Shown piece by piece: positions 49,548 to 61,200 of a DNA stretch of 64,000 nucleotides. The stretch's first letter is position 1. Each line of letters begins with the position of its first letter. Source of the DNA: Daucus carota subsp. sativus (taxonomy: Eukaryota; Streptophyta; Magnoliopsida; Apiales; Apiaceae); NCBI RefSeq assembly GCF_001625215.2, contig NC_030384.2:40892390-40956389 (forward strand), read 5' to 3'. A model generated the notes under the pieces. It searched no databases, had not been told where the DNA came from, and was given only the letters and a program-made list of their open reading frames with translations. The position numbers and the translations under genes were made by a program.

Positions 49548-50791
49548 TAATATATAAAGAGTCTATTAGATTCAAAATCTGTGAATTGGATTCGGATATC
49601 AGTTTTGAATTTTTTTTAACTTTGGATTTTTGTGATATTGAATTTGAATCTGAAATTTGACAAACCTGGTCCCATCCGATTACTATATATATAGACCTAG
49701 ATCTAAATAAATAAAATTTGGTGTTTTAATTACAAATAATCCTATTCAACAAAGAACATGTTTTACAATGTTTAATTTTTTTACAATGTTATTTTCTATT
49801 TAAGTTTTTTTATCCAAATATATATTATTTCAAAAATATATTTAATTGCGACTTCAATTAACCAATTACAAAATAATAAAAACTTACTGCAACCTAAATT
49901 ATCAAATTGGTATACTATCAAAATTATTGTTTTCTTAGTATCTTAAGCCCAATGTAATTTAAGCATCGAAAAGGCTCTTGTTGGTCAGTCCATTCAAGAA
50001 ACATTGCAGGCCCAATATGCATGTAGTTTGTATAAACGTACTCTTTACTCTTTAGTCTTTACTAGTGCTACTGTGCTGGAATTGTAAAATCCTCGTCAAT
50101 TCCTTGCAGGTCTTTTCCCCATGTCTGCTTGATTGCGGTATTTATATATTTTATTTAGTTGTCTTGTAAGGTGATAATGGGTCGTGAAATGTATGATGCT
50201 AAGATTATATAGATTTTTGAGAATGGAGGCCAACTGTTTGATACAAGTCCCCTGAAATTATTTTCAATAAGCAATCACTTTGTTTTATATTTTTTGTTAG
50301 TAGGTAGTTGAGAATTTTTCCGGTTCTTTAGAACGAGGTCAATGTTTTGTTCATTTTCATTTGCTTGTTTGATCTGGAATATAAGACATCTTGAAAATTA
50401 TTTAGATTCCTTGAAAAACATCCCCTGAACTCATATGGGCACTTAAGTGATATCTAGGTGGACCTTGTGTACCTGTAATTACTTCATTCGAATATATAGC
50501 AACAAAAAATACATTATCGCTGCTGTCTACATTGGATTTGGTTTTGTATGTTCTAGAAATTGTTTATCCAACCAACCTTTCTCAGTATATATATGTTTAT
50601 TTTTTTCCTAAGCATGAATATTGTGTGAGTAAGGCATTTACAATCTCAGCTAAAAACTTGTCTTCAGCTCAACCCTTCCTCCGCAACTGAAGGCCTTTAG
50701 CAGAACAGTAATTACTTTTTGTTTTATACTGATTTGTGGGATCTTTGATTGGGTTTGCAGGCGTAGTTGGTAACTTCTAAAAGGGAGTGAA

Positions 50792-53061
50792 ATGGCTCTA
50801 GGGCTAATTTTAGGGATTGGACGTGCATTCAGAAGAAAGCGTGCCTCTTCCCTTGACATTCTTACTTCTAAACGAGGTCCACGGGATTACTACAAGGGAA
50901 AGAACTGCAAACCTACTGGTTTCCACACTCGAAAAGGTTCCACTTTTTCATTTTTTTCTTACTTTCATTTGTTGTATTACTAATAATAATCTTGGCCGAT
51001 CTATGTGCACATGTGTGAGAGAAATCAGAAATGAGTTGTCATCTTTCCTAGTTTTTTTTATAGGCAGCCATTAGTATCATTGATATAATAAAACATTACA
51101 TATGCATGCTTGCATCGACATAGGTATAATTTTATACTGCCTGACTGCAAAGTTTTAAAAGGAAAGGACATGTAAATCAAACAGAACAACAGCACTGGGA
51201 TCGAGGGATCTGGGATCTTTCCTAGTTGATGGACGATGCTATTTCTAAAATTGCAAAAGCATTGTGTTACTGCAGTCCGAAGCCCAAATGAATGCAGAGA
51301 CTGCTATGCTTTTTGATTTCAAACTTATATATAAATTCATTTGAAGCCGGTTTATTTGTCATAGGTTTCTATTGCGGATTCAAAGGAATCCGTATTCACT
51401 ACGCCAATTGGTGTTTATAGTATTTGATCATTGCTGCAAAAACTCATGCTAACTGCTTTGAATTGAAAATTACTATTGACAGCCATGAGTGGTTGCTTAT
51501 AATTTTGCTGTGTTGCTGAGCTACCAAATTATATAAAAGAAATAATTTGATAACTACTGAAGCAATGCTATTGACGAACTTAAAAAAAGTGGAACAGGGA
51601 GAGATAAAGATAGCATGCAAATAATCCTGTAATTTTAATTTGACTACAAGTTACAAGTGATGAGGCTCTACAATAAACAACCATATAAGTAACTGGATTA
51701 GTGATTAAAATGCTGACTAAACATTTAGCAAATTAACAAGTATCCAGGGGGTATGGGATAAGTGTAATACTGATATTTATCCTAGTTCATCACAAAATTC
51801 TTTTTATCGGTTAGGCTGAGACTATTGTGTATAGATAAACCAGCTAGACAGGTTTTGTTGGATGTGGTTAAGGTTGTCCTGCATCAGTTGCCGTCTAGTA
51901 TTTAAGAACTAGAAACCATGAATTTGTATGGGGAATTGTTCTTAGACTTTTCAGGTAGGTGCATCAGGCTGTCAATAATAATGTGTTTAAGCTTATAATA
52001 GGTTTTTTTCCCGAGGGGAATACTGTATAACTGTTGGAGTCTTTGATGTCCATATGTAAAATTTATGGTTACATATTGGAATAAGCAGATTGAAGGTGTC
52101 ACATTATCCCTGATGATGCTGAATGTGTCGCATTTCCACACAAAATAGACGAGGGAGTACCAATATGTATAAGACTTGCGCTTAGCTTCTGGTTGGTAAT
52201 AAGACGTTTAGGCAATGGTAGATGAAATATCAACCTTGATGATGGGTGTGAATGTGTGTATCTATTGTAATTGAGAAAATGCTATAGACGTGCACCATGG
52301 AAAATTCCGATGTCTTATAAACCAAATGAAACTTACCAGCTGCATAAGTGAAAACATATAATTTTTTGAAGCATACTAATGTTGAACATAATGGATGTGA
52401 TATTACATACATGGTAATGATGGTATCATCCATGCTCCATGCTCCTGTAATGCATGTTTTTTTTCCCCTAAATGTATGTGTATTTATAATTGCATATGTA
52501 TCTGTGTATTTACTTCCGCATCGTCCCTTAAATGTTTGTTCTCTTGCTGCAGGAGGATATGTGGTGGTGCAAGAAAAGTTGCCAAATTATGTCGTCCCAG
52601 ATTTGACCGACTTTAAGGTAAATACATTTCATTTAAGAACTAATGTTCCTAACTAATAATACTACCTCTTTTGCTTGGAACATAAGCTTGCAGTCCTCAG
52701 CAGGCTTGTTATTATCGCATGTAGTTAATAGTTATAGAACAGCAACATCGATAGGCAGGTTAAACAACCACAAATGTTTTTAATTAGTGTCCTGTGGTGT
52801 GTGCATGGATTTGCTGCATCCGCATGTGAGATTTTTTATTTTTTATCAAGGTGAAGAAAGCAAAGGCTGCAGATTGTCTGTGTTTGCAAGCAGCGTTTGG
52901 CCCTGTAATTTGATGTAATTTTTAAGTAGCTTAAGCTTGGCGAATTTCAAATCGTATTGAAATTTAATAATGCATGTATATTTCTGTTGCAGTTGAAGCC
53001 ATATGTATCACAGTGCGCAGTGCAAGGCCAAACCAGTGGAGCAGCTGATGCAGCTAAATAA
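50792..53061 (+). CDS. Mitochondrial ribosomal protein mL41 (MRP-L27 family), copy C
   Basis: Exons 50,792-50,936, 52,553-52,617 and 52,993-53,061. All splice sites match copy B and the protein is the same 92 residues. Introns and at least 1 kb upstream are also essentially the same, so both copies should be expressed alike unless the copia element 3.9 kb upstream (46,901 to 50,792) affects this one. The leader acceptor TTTGCAG|GCGTAG is retained at about 50,760. Two intact tandem copies of an organelle ribosomal gene may be a recent dosage increase or an assembly duplication; the different transposon content shows that the copies are real unless haplotypes were joined. Confidence 0.93.
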
Positions 53062-53334
53062 ACATGACCTCGAATTTTAGTGGAGCAGATGATGAGTTAT
53101 TGTTCTTTTTCTTGGCTACTTTTGGATTCCTTTAAGTGTAATGTTGCAAATCGTTCAAACAAAAAAGCTGTGAAATCTATATACTTCTTAAACGGGTTAA
53201 TACTCTATTTCATCACTCTACTGCACCAAAATTTTCGGTTGGCCTACCGAGTCAAAGAAGTTTTCAGTCAACTAATTGTACCATTAAAAAAATTTCAAAT
53301 AGGTCACTCCATCAGTCTCCGTTAAGTTTTTAAC

Positions 53335-53945
53335 TAGGAGTGGCAATCGTTTTGTTTCGTATACTTTCGTTTCGTGTATTTTCGTGTTTCGTGTAATCGA
53401 AGGTGAAACCCGTATCCGTCCGTTATTAATTTCGTGTACCTAATTTGAAACCCGTATCCGTTTCGAATTGTTTCGTGTATATTTCGTGTACTTTTCGTGT
53501 ATATTATATATAAAAATATTAATATATATATTTTAATCAAAAAATGAATTTAATATATATTTTCCTTTATAAATTTATTAAATGTGAATGATATATATTA
53601 TACTTGTATACAATTCTTTATAAATTTGTTAATGTATCTACAATATATATCCACACATACATATAAATATATACTTTATACTCAATTATATATTTAATAT
53701 ATCATTACATATATATAATAAATATAATCTACAAAAAAAATATAAATATAATCTACAAATATTTCGTGTAATTTCGTGTATTTCATGTACTCCAAATGAA
53801 AACCCATATCCGACACGAAATCTATCGTGTAATTTCGTGTTCGTGTACTTTCGTGTTTCGTGTATCGAAAATCAAAACCCGTATCCATTTTTTTCATGTC
53901 GTTTCGTTTCGTGTTAGCGTGTTACGTGTCAAATTGCCAGGCCTA
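53335..53945. mobile_element. Non-autonomous hAT-type element (E4), 611 bp, nested in the MULE
   Basis: Ends TAGGAGTGGCAAT and inverted TAGGCCTGGCAAT, flanked by a perfect 8-bp duplication TTTTTAAC (53,327-53,334 and 53,946-53,953). Both ends are dense in TTTCGTGTA/TTTCGTTTCGTG words, with an AT-rich centre. It has the same plan as E1-E3. Its left part recurs at 38,999-39,371. Confidence 0.85.
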
Positions 53946-54143
53946 TTTTTAACAGATTAATGTTCTATTACATCACTGTACTCGATCAAAACTTTCAGTA
54001 GACCTACCGAGTAAATGACAACTTTACAAGTAATCAGGAGAAAGATGGTTTTTTTATGAGCTTGCCAACATCTGGACTGCATTCATCTCATCGGTATTCG
54101 GTGCATATCAGGTGATAACCAGTTATTATCAAGAATCAAGATA

Positions 54144-54580
54144 TTAATGATCTATGCCAAGGCTGATTGCCACCAACTCCATGATGCCAAGCGAAAGTCT
54201 GGTCATCACGTGTAGTGATCTTGGTAAATTTTCCGAATTAAATTGACAAGCATGCAAGAGATAGATTAGTACAGGAGACCATGGCAACCAGCTACTCATG
54301 TTATTATAAAGAATTCTTCCACCGCAGCTTGGAAGAAAACATTCCTGTGAAACTACTGGCATACCCACAATGTTCGCCCAACTTTCTTTGAGCCTTTTGT
54401 TTTTCGATGTGGGGAAGCTCGAAAAACAAGTCCATAAACAAGTCCCACGAGTTTTGAAGCTTTCTCAGCTTCAACAGGATTACCAGAGAGAAAACCTCCC
54501 AAGTCGATGAGAGGTACACCGAGTTGTGGAGTATGTGAGCTTGGTTTTTCATGATCAGGCCATGTATCAAGCCAAAAGCA
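54144..54580 (-). pseudogene. Gibberellin 20-oxidase gene fragments captured in a MULE
   Basis: On the minus strand three GA20-oxidase segments appear in family order but in different frames: WPDHEKP and VPLIDLGGFLSGNP, then FFELP...QRKLGEHCGYASSFTG with FSSKL, then TRLSLGIMELVAISLG ending at a stop at 54,144. These correspond to the N-terminal half of the enzyme (the 2-oxoglutarate/iron dioxygenase that makes GA9 and GA20). The catalytic HxD...H region is absent and stretches between segments are deleted, so it cannot encode an enzyme. It lies fully between the terminal repeats of the MULE-like element, consistent with capture from a functional parent elsewhere. The family identification is strong from motif order. 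Confidence 0.85.
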
Positions 54581-54883
54581 TGCAATTTTGTTAAACTCAG
54601 TTAAAATTAACATTTTCCGTTAAAATCAAAGCCATACTTAACGGCGCTGAAATATTTTTATACTTAATCTCGTGATTGAAAGTTTTCACATGCATTATTA
54701 TTTGAATGAAAACTTTTTTGACCAGGTAGGTCAATTGAAAGTTTTGGTTCAGTACACCAAATAGAGCATTAACCCTTATACCCCTTCTTAAACTCAAAGA
54801 ACCCAGCAACGATTCAACAAACATACAAAAAATGGGACCCCAAGTCGATGACTCTGCTACAAAACACGAACAGGAGCTCGGAA

Positions 54884-54994
54884 CTAACCCACAACTCGGT
54901 TAACACGCCGCAACTCAGCGAAAATAGAACTCAAGAAATGCCTGTCCACATCCTCCTCCAGATCCAAGAATTCCAACTCCTCTTTGTCATCTAG
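54884..54994 (-). other. Unidentified C-terminal-like open frame
   Basis: A minus-strand frame of 36 residues rich in acidic residues, containing EELEFLDLEEDVDRHFLSS and ELRRVNRVV, ends in TAG at 54,884. It looks like the C-terminus of a protein, but no upstream exon is found and I do not recognise it. It may be another gene scrap. Confidence 0.25.
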
Positions 54995-56318
54995 CAACAT
55001 ATATGTATGCCCTTGTCCATACTTATCACCACATTTATGCTATAAATGGTTATTCTTCCTCTATTGAAATTCCTTTGGATAGATTTTCTTGAACAACCAC
55101 AAGTATTTACTCCCTTCTGTATCCCCTTTCTTAGTATCTAACTCGGAACAACAAACAAACTCGGCTGACAGAAAAAACGCCCACCTCGGACAAACCAAAA
55201 CTAAAAAAAACTAAAAATATATGTTTACTGTTAATCCAATTCCCAGATTTTCACCCCTTTCTGTGTTCATTCCTTTATTATATAGCGGATTGCACGTGAC
55301 TGCTTTTTGGACTAAATTCTTTCTGGGCTGCTTCCTATATAGGCTGAGGCCCAACAATCTACTACCAGACTTCTGAACGAATCATATACAGTTATTGTAA
55401 TTACTAAAACGTGAAATGAATTCTAAGCAACTAAAAACTCGAATGCAACTTATACTAGAATATTTTTTTTAATTATTTAATAATTATATTCATAGAATGA
55501 TTATTTTTAATTTTAACCTTATACAGTATTAGTTTATATTTGATCAGCTCCATCTATATAAAATGAGCTCATCCGAGAGCACAAAGGTATGTAACACCAA
55601 GAGTATGTACCGCACAAATCAAACAGTTCATCCGCGCGAAATGTGAAAGGGTCTGGCTTGCCTCGCAAGGCTAACAATAATATTCAATGTGGTTCATGCC
55701 TACAGCCTATACCTTGAGCTGGATATCACTCAGTAACGCAAATTTGGTTATTCCCTCCGTAGTCCGTCCCCGCGATAGTACATATGGGAGAGAGGACGTG
55801 GATTTTGATGTTTCTGTAAAATATAATCTGGTAATATTTAATTTTTAATTTTTTTACTGAATAAAAATTTAGATATTATATTTTTATTCAGGAAAATAAA
55901 ATCTAAAAAATAAGTTATGGAACTATTTTTATAAGAGCATTAAAATGCGTGTCGGTTGAAAAAAAAACCCGTATAGAATCAAATGGAACAGAAGGAGTTT
56001 TTCTTTTTTAAAAATAAATCACTTAATTTATAATATATATATATATATATAATATTTTTCTGAAAACAAATGCCTTATTTTATAAATAATATATATAGGG
56101 ACCGTTTAAAACAAGTGCTTATTAAGTAAAAAAGTGAAATAGAAGTTACAAACAAGTTACTTGTAAGTGACTTTAAGAGAAAAGTTAGCATTTGTAACTT
56201 ATAAAAGATAAGTCTGTTTTTTTACACAAACAAGTCAAGAAAAACAGAAGCCAACTTCTTTGGAAAAGAAGTACTTATAATGGGTTGCGAAACAGGCACA
56301 TAATAATTAATATCAAAA
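54995..56318. other. Intergenic DNA with diverged MITE remnants
   Basis: No gene. A diverged CCCTCCGTAGTCCGTCCCCG element begins at about 55,753 and ends near 56,000 (ATGGAACAGAAGGAG). At 56,098-56,305 AGTGCTTATTAAG-like words suggest another short element. Confidence 0.4.
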
Positions 56319-56490
56319 GGAGTTAATTACACTTTGTAAAACCTAGATTTGCTCCAAACGCAGTTTAGTACCTGAACTTTAAAACGTGACAATATGCACC
56401 CTACACTTAACATTTACGTGCCACGTTTTAAAGTTCAAGTACTAAAATGCGTTTGGAGCAAATCTAGATGTTAGAAAGTGTAATTAACTT
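56319..56490. mobile_element. Foldback MITE, 172 bp
   Basis: The two halves (about 56,321-56,395 and 56,415-56,489) are near-perfect inverted repeats: AGTTAATTACACTTT...GATTTGCTCCAAACGCA...CTTTAAAACGTG and their complements. TATCAAAA flanks both sides (56,311-56,318 and 56,491-56,498), an 8-bp duplication. A transcript would form a hairpin with arms of about 75 bases. It lies about 560 bp upstream of the MADS-box start. Confidence 0.78.
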
Positions 56491-56926
56491 TATCAAAATT
56501 CAAAAATCATTATTTAAATGTGATTTTTTTTTTCCGGAATAGATGCTTATTGTCATAAATAAATAAAAGGAAAATTAACGAAGCAGTTAGGTTAGAAAAG
56601 TAGCCGAACAGGGAACAATTTCACTCGGGAAAAAATATTCCACAAGCCACAGCCCACACAACACCAGCATATGCTCGATCATTAAAACCAAAGACACCTA
56701 ACAGCAGGTGCAACAAATATGTTATAAATAGCGGAACATAACAGGGGGAGTGGGGACAAAGCAGTATCCAAAGTAGTAAAATATAAATTCTGGTTTAACC
56801 ATATATAAAACGAATTAAGAATGGAAAAAATAACTAGTAAGCCGTACAGCAGACCAATCAAAATTAGACAACACTTTTGAATGATACCGTCCTGCTATTT
56901 CATTGCCTCAAATCTCACCTCCCTTC

Positions 56927-56935
56927 CTATATATT
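56927..56935 (+). promoter_or_regulatory. Possible TATA box of the MADS-box gene
   Basis: CTATATATT lies about 120 bases upstream of the start codon in a CT-rich leader. A second TATATATAT at 56,998 is probably too close to the ATG. Confidence 0.4.
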
Positions 56936-57053
56936 CCATCTTTCCTTTTATAGATTTCACTCTTTGTCTATCTAGCTTGTAGCTTCCCCTCATCCATCTA
57001 TATATATCTTTCTTCTTCACAAGCTATAGCATAAGAGAGAAGAATCTTCAAGA

Positions 57054-60000
57054 ATGGGCAGGGGCAAAGTACAGTTGAAGAGGATAGAGAACAAGATAAA
57101 CAGACAAGTTACTTTCTCAAAGAGAAGATCTGGTTTACTCAAAAAAGCCCATGAAATCTCTGTTCTTTGTGATGCTGAGGTTGCTCTCATTGTTTTCTCT
57201 ACCAAAGGCAAACTTTCTGAATTTTCCACGGATTCTTGGTATGTTTTCCACACATCTCTTTATTTTTTCATTTCTAATGACAATTTTATGATGTCTACCT
57301 TAAGTCATTTGGTCAGGTTTTTGTTGGTGCAGTTAATTGTTGTTGTACTGTATAGATCTTTGGCATTTGGCAAGAGAATGATACCAATAATGATACAATC
57401 ACGAAAGGTTTGGATGTTATAAGATACTCCCTCCGTCCTAATCAATTCTATACATTTTCCTTTTTGGGACGTCCTATCATTTCTATACATTCCAAATATA
57501 GTAACTTTTAATAATATAAAACACTATTACACCCACTTCTTTCTTCCACTATCTCCATTCTATAATAATATAAATACTATTACACTCACTATTTTCTTCC
57601 ACTATCTCAAATCTATTATTAAATATAAACGGGTCCCACCACTTTACTCACTTTTCATCTCACTTTACTCATTTTTTACACTTTTTCTTGGTCTCCGTGT
57701 CCAAACCGAATGTATACAATCTATCGGCCCAGAGGGAATACTAGCTAAAACCTCCCAAAATAGAAATAATAAAATCACAACCTAGGAAGTACTTCTTTCC
57801 TTCTCACTATTTGTTTACAAATATGTTCGGAACGGAGATAAAAAAAAATGTAGAAAATAGTATGAAAGAGTAAAAAAATGATAAGACTTACTGATATCTA
57901 ATGTATAAAATGAGTAGTTAATTTTTATATTATAAAATTTTAAAAAAAATCAAGCTGTAAAAATTGGAAGAGAAATCTCAAAAAGAAAAATTAAAAAAAA
58001 AACGATCGAGAACAAGAGAGTAAAAGATATGTGTTGTCATATTTGTTGTTGGGATACTTTGCAGTACTATAGTTGCAGTACTTGGATAATCATTTCATGC
58101 ATAAATTGCCTTTTTTAATGTGTTTTTTAAATGGTTTTTCTGATATCCTTTTTGACAAATGACTGGCCTCTTTTTTCAACAATACTCATGTCTCCTCTTT
58201 TACTCTTGAAACTATGCTTTGCAGCACCGCTTATGATACCTGTATAATAATCATTTTATGCATAGTCAATGGGGCCGTTTGGGTGAATTTAAAATAAGTG
58301 CTTCTTGCTTAAAATAAATAAGTAGATTAGAAGTTAGAATCAATATAAGACTTATAAGTGATTAAAGTGTTTGGGAAATAAGTAGAAATCCTGAAACAAA
58401 AGCTAGCATTCCTAACTTTTTATAAGTGCTTCTTGACTTATTACACAAACGATACGAATACGTACTACTAACTTATAATCCCATAAGCTCGACTTATAAG
58501 TGACACACAAACACCCACAAAAAATGTCTTATAGAGTTGTAGGACCAGTAGCTTTTACAATACTTGTACAATTATAAGTGAATGCTTTGCAGTTTTTTCT
58601 TTGTTTATCTGTGTTTCTAAGTGCAGCTATCAAAGGTCCAGCTATGGCATGTACTGAACAAACTAATATATTCAGGTTGTGTCATTATTTTATATAGAGA
58701 GGGTACGTATGGTCACTTTACTTCAATCCCGCAATTGCTCTAGCTTTACACAGTTGCACTAATCGGTTTACTATAGTACTGAGGGTCAGTTTACATGCAG
58801 TACGTCCAGTGACTAAACATGTGAATACTGAGTTTTTTTTTTTTTTTAAATAACAGTCTTTCTGATTCGTTTACAAGGAGTTGACCAAGGAGATCGAAAA
58901 AATGTACTGTATAAATGTGAGAAAGAAAAAGAAAGTTTTTAATATTTAAATAAAATAGTCCTCTCTTGTTTTACTAATTATGCAATACTTCAAAGAAGTT
59001 GCATAAAATAACTTCACAATTAGACTCTACTTACCTTTCAAAGGTTTGAAATAAAGTTAATTATAATTTTACAAATTTGAAATAAAATAAATAATTAATA
59101 ATGACTGTATATAAATTTTAAGCAAATTTAGTTATAATTATAAGGTTTTAAAATAATATAGTATACTAACACATGATTCATGAGAATTTCAAAATTAATA
59201 ATACTCCCTCCGTCTCCCTTATTTGTTTACATTGGGGGACGGGAGCTCGACACGCATTCGAATACTCTCGTAAAACGTAGCTTGATAAATTATTTTGAAC
59301 TTTTTTATCTCCTGAATAAAAATTTGGTGTTTTTATTTTTATACAAAAATGAAAAAAAATTAAAAATATCTTATAGAACTATGTTTTATATGCGTCTTAA
59401 AATGCGTGTCGAGTAGTGTGGAAAAACCTGTAAAGAAATGAGAGGGACAGAAGAAAGTATATATTTATGTGATAAACGTTAAAAAATTATTTTAATATTC
59501 TCTATATCTTAATACCGACCGGAAGAAGCTATTCTCGTGTAATCTGATAGCATAATTTGAATCATTTGGTCACCGCTTGCTCCCGTTCTCTATTTTTAGA
59601 GCATCTTACCAAAAATGATATACTAAATTATATAAAAATAAAATTGGTAAAAATAAAAATATTTTAAGTTGGTCAAATATAACCGATTAATATATTTTTA
59701 TGTCATGCAAATTATTTTACATGTTATCTATATCTTCTATTTATAGCAGACTTTGATAATCAGTCTAGGCGCTCTTTTGTTGTACTACTGTAGAATACCC
59801 TAGTAACAGTAAGCCGGGAATGAGGGTAGAATAAAATAAAATAAAAAATTATATAAAATTTTTATGGACAAAGAAGAAAATAGGAGATAATAGTGACAAC
59901 TGACAATATATGAATTAATGTATTTAAATTTCTTATGATAAAGATTGTAAGGTAACATGTAGAAATGGAATGAGCATTTTCTGGTTAGGCTTATAGTTAA

Positions 60001-61135
60001 AGTAGTAGGAATGGAATAATTGAAGGATGAATCAATACTGTTTTACCGCCATCCATTTTAGAGCACAAAATTCATTCTATTATTAAACGAACATAACCTA
60101 ACCTAAGGGTCATTGTTTGTGGTAGGGTTTTGCATAACCTGGTTAGGTTTCGCCTGCTACGTCATTTTTTCACGCAATAGGCTTTATTAGGTTACATGTT
60201 GGAAACTAGGGTTCGAGAGACAAGAAATGTAGGCTACAGACAGAAACTAAAAACGTGATACTGTATATATAGATACATTCAGTGCTACTACTACACTACT
60301 CTAAGTTACTGCTGGAAGATTTCTGCAATCCATTGAGGATTAACCAATATATATATTTTATATAACGAAAATATTATCGAATGATATTTAAAATATTGAT
60401 ATATAGTACATACTATTTATTTTTTACTAAAATTTACTTTCAACCATCAAGTAATACCAATTTATTAACTATAACAGAGTTTTACCAAAATTATTACTCA
60501 TTTTTTCAGTCAATCTAGGGCGAAAATTAGTCATATATATGTAATATTTGTAGTGATGCTTTATTAATTATTTTTAGCAGATACGTTTTATTTCTTGAAA
60601 TTTTTTAGGTATTATGTTATATAAACTATAATCTTTTTGACTCCAACAACGGGAAGTTACCTTGCTAAGCTTATTGGGGTCGGAGTGGGTCACTACTCAG
60701 TTTAGCGCCAGGTCTGATTTTCAATTACGAGAAATGATCGATAATTTTAATTGGACTGGGGAAGGTTTTTTCGGACTCACTATAACATAATATTTAATTA
60801 ACATTTCAATGAATTAGAAATTTGGGGGTTAAAGAATTCAAATCCGCTCGAGTAATACATATTGATTCTTATAAAATCTTTCAGTGATAGATATGAGCTC
60901 AATGATATTTATTTTATATTTTTGACATATGATACTCTCATATTATATATAAAAAAATAGATATGATTTGTGACTTTAAAACAAATTATATATTTGAGAT
61001 CTTTCAGAATAAATTCATGAAATTTACTTTTGAATCATGTAACCGGATTTAATATAAATGAGCTATTTAAACTTCACAACAGAACTTTGATTGTATATAT
61101 CACTCATTTTGACTCCTATTTACATGATTTAAGAG

Positions 61136-61200
<65 letters not shown>

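Larger units (their letters stand above)
39372..53717 (+). repeat. Tandem duplication, second unit (copy C)
   Basis: Second copy of the 29,650-39,371 unit, enlarged by a copia insertion. Small differences include loss of one repeat of GGTCCAAAAGCTTATC (compare 32,840-32,905) and a deletion of about 35 bp near 49,620. Gene content: SUN copy C (broken) and mL41 copy C (intact). Confidence 0.95.
53194..54783. mobile_element. MULE-like element carrying a GA20-oxidase fragment (Pack-MULE candidate)
   Basis: The terminal regions are inverted repeats. Left: GGGTTAATACTCTATTT, then CCAAAATTTTCGGTTGGCC and ACCGAGTCAAAGAAGTTTTC. Right, inverted: GGGTTAATGCTCTATTT, CCAAAACTTTCAATTGACC, ACCTGGTCAAAAAAGTTTTC. 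Both sides carry CTTCTTAAAC, a 10-bp duplication (53,184-53,193 and 54,784-54,793), in the Mutator range. The left terminal sequence is partly repeated near 53,950-54,020. Between the ends lie a hAT insertion and host gene pieces, with no transposase. Confidence 0.7.

Noticed and set aside
57239..57422. Continuation of the MADS exon 1 open frame
   Set aside because: The frame runs on past the GT donor at 57,239 but loses MADS-family sequence; exon 2 at 62,143 restores it exactly.
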